A stretch of 64,000 bases of DNA from Halobacterium sp. R2-5. GTDB lineage: Archaea > Halobacteriota > Halobacteria > Halobacteriales > Halobacteriaceae. The stretch lies in NCBI RefSeq assembly GCF_011734195.1, contig NZ_JAANTH010000001.1, positions 1,178,001-1,242,000 of the forward strand, read 5' to 3'. Made by a program: the position numbers and the translations under genes. The notes beneath the pieces were generated by a model. That model did no database searches. It was not told the DNA's origin and worked only from the letters and a program-made list of their open reading frames with translations. Below, piece by piece: positions 62,220 through 64,000 of this stretch (the first letter of the stretch is position 1; the number at the start of each line of letters is the position of its first letter).

Positions 62220-63590
62220 GTGAGTGACGAGACGGTCGTCGAGACCGACGGCGTCGCGGTGAGCAAGTTCTTCAACGCCGAGGACTTCCCCGTGCCCGCA
62301 GTCGCCTTCGACGTCGACTCCTCGCGGGACGACGCGGTCACCCTCCGCATCGTCGACGAGATTCCCGACGAGTTCGGCATCGACCAGATCGGGTTCCACC
62401 CCGAGTACGGCAGCGAGCACTGGACGGCCAGCGGCGACGGCGTCGTCCGGTTCGAGCGCGAGATCGACGCCGGCGAGACGTTCACCACCGTCTACGGCGT
62501 GCGCATGGAGGACGGCCAGGACGAGACGCCGTTCCTCTCCGCGCCGACCGTCGAACTCGACGGCGAGGACATCGGCGACGTCGTCCCGCCGGAGTCCACG
62601 TCGGTCGTCCGCGAGCTCGCGGGCGGCGAGCGCGACACGGTCCCCGGTCTCGAAGACGACGGCGAGGAGGCCGGCCTGGAGGCCGACATCGAGGGCAGCA
62701 TCGAGTCCCTCGAAGAGGAGGACGCCGAAATCCTCGAGGGCGACGTCGACATCGGCGCCGACGACGAGCCGGAGTCGGAGCCCGAGCCCGAGCCCGCTCC
62801 TGAGGCGGCGTCGAACGCGAGCGAGGAAGCCGAGGGGGGCTTCGAGGAGGAGCCGCCGACCGAGCCCGAGGCCGAGGGCTTCGGCGCCGAGCAGCCCGAC
62901 CCGCCCGCGGCTGACGCCGAGGAGCTGAACGAGCCCGAGGCGCAGGGCTTCGACGGCGACGACGCCGACGAGTCCGGCGAAACGGCCGCCGAGCCCGCAG
63001 CCGTCGGCTTCGACGCGGGCGACGTGGCCGGCGCGCTCGCGGAGGCCATCCGGAACGACGAGGTCAGCGACGACGACCTCGCGACGTTCGAGGAGGCGTT
63101 CGGCGGCGTGCCGAACAGCACCGAGGTCGAGATCGACCACCTCCAGAGCCGCGTCTCCGAACTGGAGGCGTACACGGACGCCTTAGAGGAGTTCCTCGAC
63201 GAGGAGGGCACCGCCCAGCAGCTCGTCAGCGACGTCGAGAGCGAGGTGTCCTCGCTGTCCGCGGAGCTCGCGGACCTCGGCGACGAGCTCGCGGAAGTGG
63301 AGGCGAGCGTCGAGGACGCCGCCGGCGACCGCGAGGAGCTCCGCGAGCGCGTCGCGGACGTGGAAGCCGACGTGGGCGCGATAGACGACCTCCGCGAGGA
63401 CGTCGAGCGCGTCCGCGGGGACGTCGACGCCCTCGACGAGCGCCTCGAAGACACCGAGGAGGACGTCATGGCGGTCGACGAGCTCGAGGGCGACCTCGAG
63501 GACGTCTCCGAGGACCTCGACGACCTGGAGGACCACGTCGACGACATCGAGGAGTGGCGCGACCAGCTCTCGGACGTCTTCGGCACGTAA
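62220..63590 (+). CDS. Acidic coiled-coil protein with three EPxAxGF repeats
   Basis: 456 residues from GTG 62220. Residues 1-about 125 look like a compact beta-rich domain (VSKFFNAEDFPVPAVAFDVDS, SGDGVVRFEREIDAGETFTTVYGV). Then comes a disordered Glu/Asp/Pro/Ala stretch with three copies of a short motif (EPEAEGF, EPEAQGF, EPAAVGF), a short helical segment (GALAEAIRNDEVSDDDLATFEEAFG), and about 150 residues of coiled coil to the end. No signal or membrane helix. No family recognised; a scaffold or signalling role is possible. Confidence 0.8.
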   Translation: MSDETVVETDGVAVSKFFNAEDFPVPAVAFDVDSSRDDAVTLRIVDEIPDEFGIDQIGFHPEYGSEHWTASGDGVVRFEREIDAGETFTTVYGVRMEDGQDETPFLSAPTVELDGEDIGDVVPPESTSVVRELAGGERDTVPGLEDDGEEAGLEADIEGSIESLEEEDAEILEGDVDIGADDEPESEPEPEPAPEAASNASEEAEGGFEEEPPTEPEAEGFGAEQPDPPAADAEELNEPEAQGFDGDDADESGETAAEPAAVGFDAGDVAGALAEAIRNDEVSDDDLATFEEAFGGVPNSTEVEIDHLQSRVSELEAYTDALEEFLDEEGTAQQLVSDVESEVSSLSAELADLGDELAEVEASVEDAAGDREELRERVADVEADVGAIDDLREDVERVRGDVDALDERLEDTEEDVMAVDELEGDLEDVSEDLDDLEDHVDDIEEWRDQLSDVFGT

Positions 63591-63647
63591 CCCCGGCTCT
63601 TCTCCCGAATCACAACGGTTTTCGGCGCGCGCCGGCTCTCTCCGACA

Positions 63648-64000
63648 ATGACAGCGCCGGTGCGCGTCGCCGTCCCGCGGAAGGGGCGGCCGCTGGAAGC
63701 CGTGCTCGACAGATTCGCCGCTCGCGCCGACGCGACCGCGGTCGCCGACGAGGTGGCCTCGACGCTCCGCTACGAGAAGGCCGTCACGAAGGACGAACAG
63801 GACGCCGAGCGGGGCGTCTACGACCGCCTCGCCGCGTACAGCGAGCCCGAAGACCCCCGCCGGCCGGACTTCACGCTGCTGCGGGACGCCCGCGCGGGCA
63901 AACCCCGGCGCGTCGTCTTCGATTCGCTGACCCTCGACGTCGGGGGGACGCCCGTCCAGCTCGTCGGCCGCGAGGAGCCGTTCCGCGCGCTCCGCACCCA
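63648..64000 (+). CDS. Unidentified protein, N-terminal part (3' end outside window)
   Basis: 117 complete codons are visible from ATG 63648 and the frame is open to the window end. The first residues VRVAVPRKGRPLEAVLDRF recall the start of HisG (ATP phosphoribosyltransferase), but the next part (TAVADEVASTLRYEKAVTKDEQDAERGVYDRLAAY) does not follow HisG. A haloarchaeal family with a phosphoribosyltransferase-like or RNA-binding start is possible. The function is not assigned. Confidence 0.7.
   Translation, partial: MTAPVRVAVPRKGRPLEAVLDRFAARADATAVADEVASTLRYEKAVTKDEQDAERGVYDRLAAYSEPEDPRRPDFTLLRDARAGKPRRVVFDSLTLDVGGTPVQLVGREEPFRALRT

Noticed and set aside
63648-64000. HisG (ATP phosphoribosyltransferase) call for the last gene
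   Set aside because: Only the first 15 or so residues resemble HisG; the following sequence does not, and the gene is cut by the window end.

Overview
The window is chromosomal DNA from a haloarchaeon (class Halobacteria, probably Halobacterium or a close relative). The evidence is the very high GC content, the strongly acidic proteins, Tat-type lipoprotein signals, leaderless-style genes with a TATA-like octamer about 24-33 bases before the start, and marker genes: TFB, RNA polymerase subunit L, proteasome beta, Top6A/B next to gyrB/gyrA, an archaeal ATP-dependent DNA ligase, Dph2, GatC/GatA and a gamma-glutamylcysteine ligase of the haloarchaeal type. I see no tRNA, rRNA, CRISPR array or insertion sequence, and no gene-free stretch longer than about 300 bases. 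The longest gaps (29207-29459, 37230-37451, 44943-45168, 47913-48075, 48217-48395) hold promoter-like AT patches and short inverted repeats only.

Layout. 1-3112: end of an RND/MMPL exporter, two small conserved proteins, and a phosphohexomutase-family enzyme. 3188-9706: a nucleoside uptake and breakdown locus (BMP lipoprotein, two-domain ATPase, two permeases, cytidine deaminase, uridine phosphorylase), for which the phosphomutase just upstream may be the pentose-phosphate end. 9720-14554: a type-II NADH dehydrogenase-like flavoprotein, a winged-helix regulator, a nucleotide-sugar epimerase with a substituted catalytic lysine, an arginase and small membrane proteins. 14673-22771: the supercoiling locus, gyrB-gyrA on minus and top6B-top6A on plus, diverging from one 167-base promoter region. 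22845-29831: MFS transporter, HAD phosphatase, DNA ligase, GshA, proteasome beta, UPF0212. 29873-32847: HTH-CBS regulator followed by a less GC-rich patch with a five-helix membrane protein, an inositol-monophosphatase-family enzyme and a NUDT22-like Nudix protein. 32947-38253: PurM, an operon of two different membrane metalloprotease-like proteins (TraB/TIKI-type and site-2-protease-type), a thioesterase and a broken UbiA prenyltransferase gene. 38250-43079: Tat-exported esterase, GatCA, TFB, Nudix. 43145-47426: PHP protein with a glutaminase-less asparagine-synthetase-like enzyme, PurL, a DUF7550-like micro-membrane protein. 47472-53279: stress protein, HalOD1 protein, HisF, RpoL, a rhomboid fused to an ectodomain, a METTL5-like methyltransferase. 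53393-60778: a multi-PAS histidine kinase, Dph2 and a spermidine/putrescine-type ABC importer. 60829-64000: YlbF protein, UlaG-like metallo-hydrolase, an acidic coiled-coil protein and the start of an unidentified gene.

The most notable items are the UbiA gene with an in-frame TAG where tryptophan is expected plus a missing C-terminus; the repeated use of one CTAG tetranucleotide as the stop codon of both genes in tail-to-tail pairs; the two-metalloprotease operon; the epimerase with Met in place of the YxxxK lysine; the phosphomutase with an unusual sugar-binding loop beside nucleoside catabolism genes; and the 30.4-32.9 kb accessory patch. No known defence system is evident. The accessory patch is the best candidate for something undescribed, but that is speculative.
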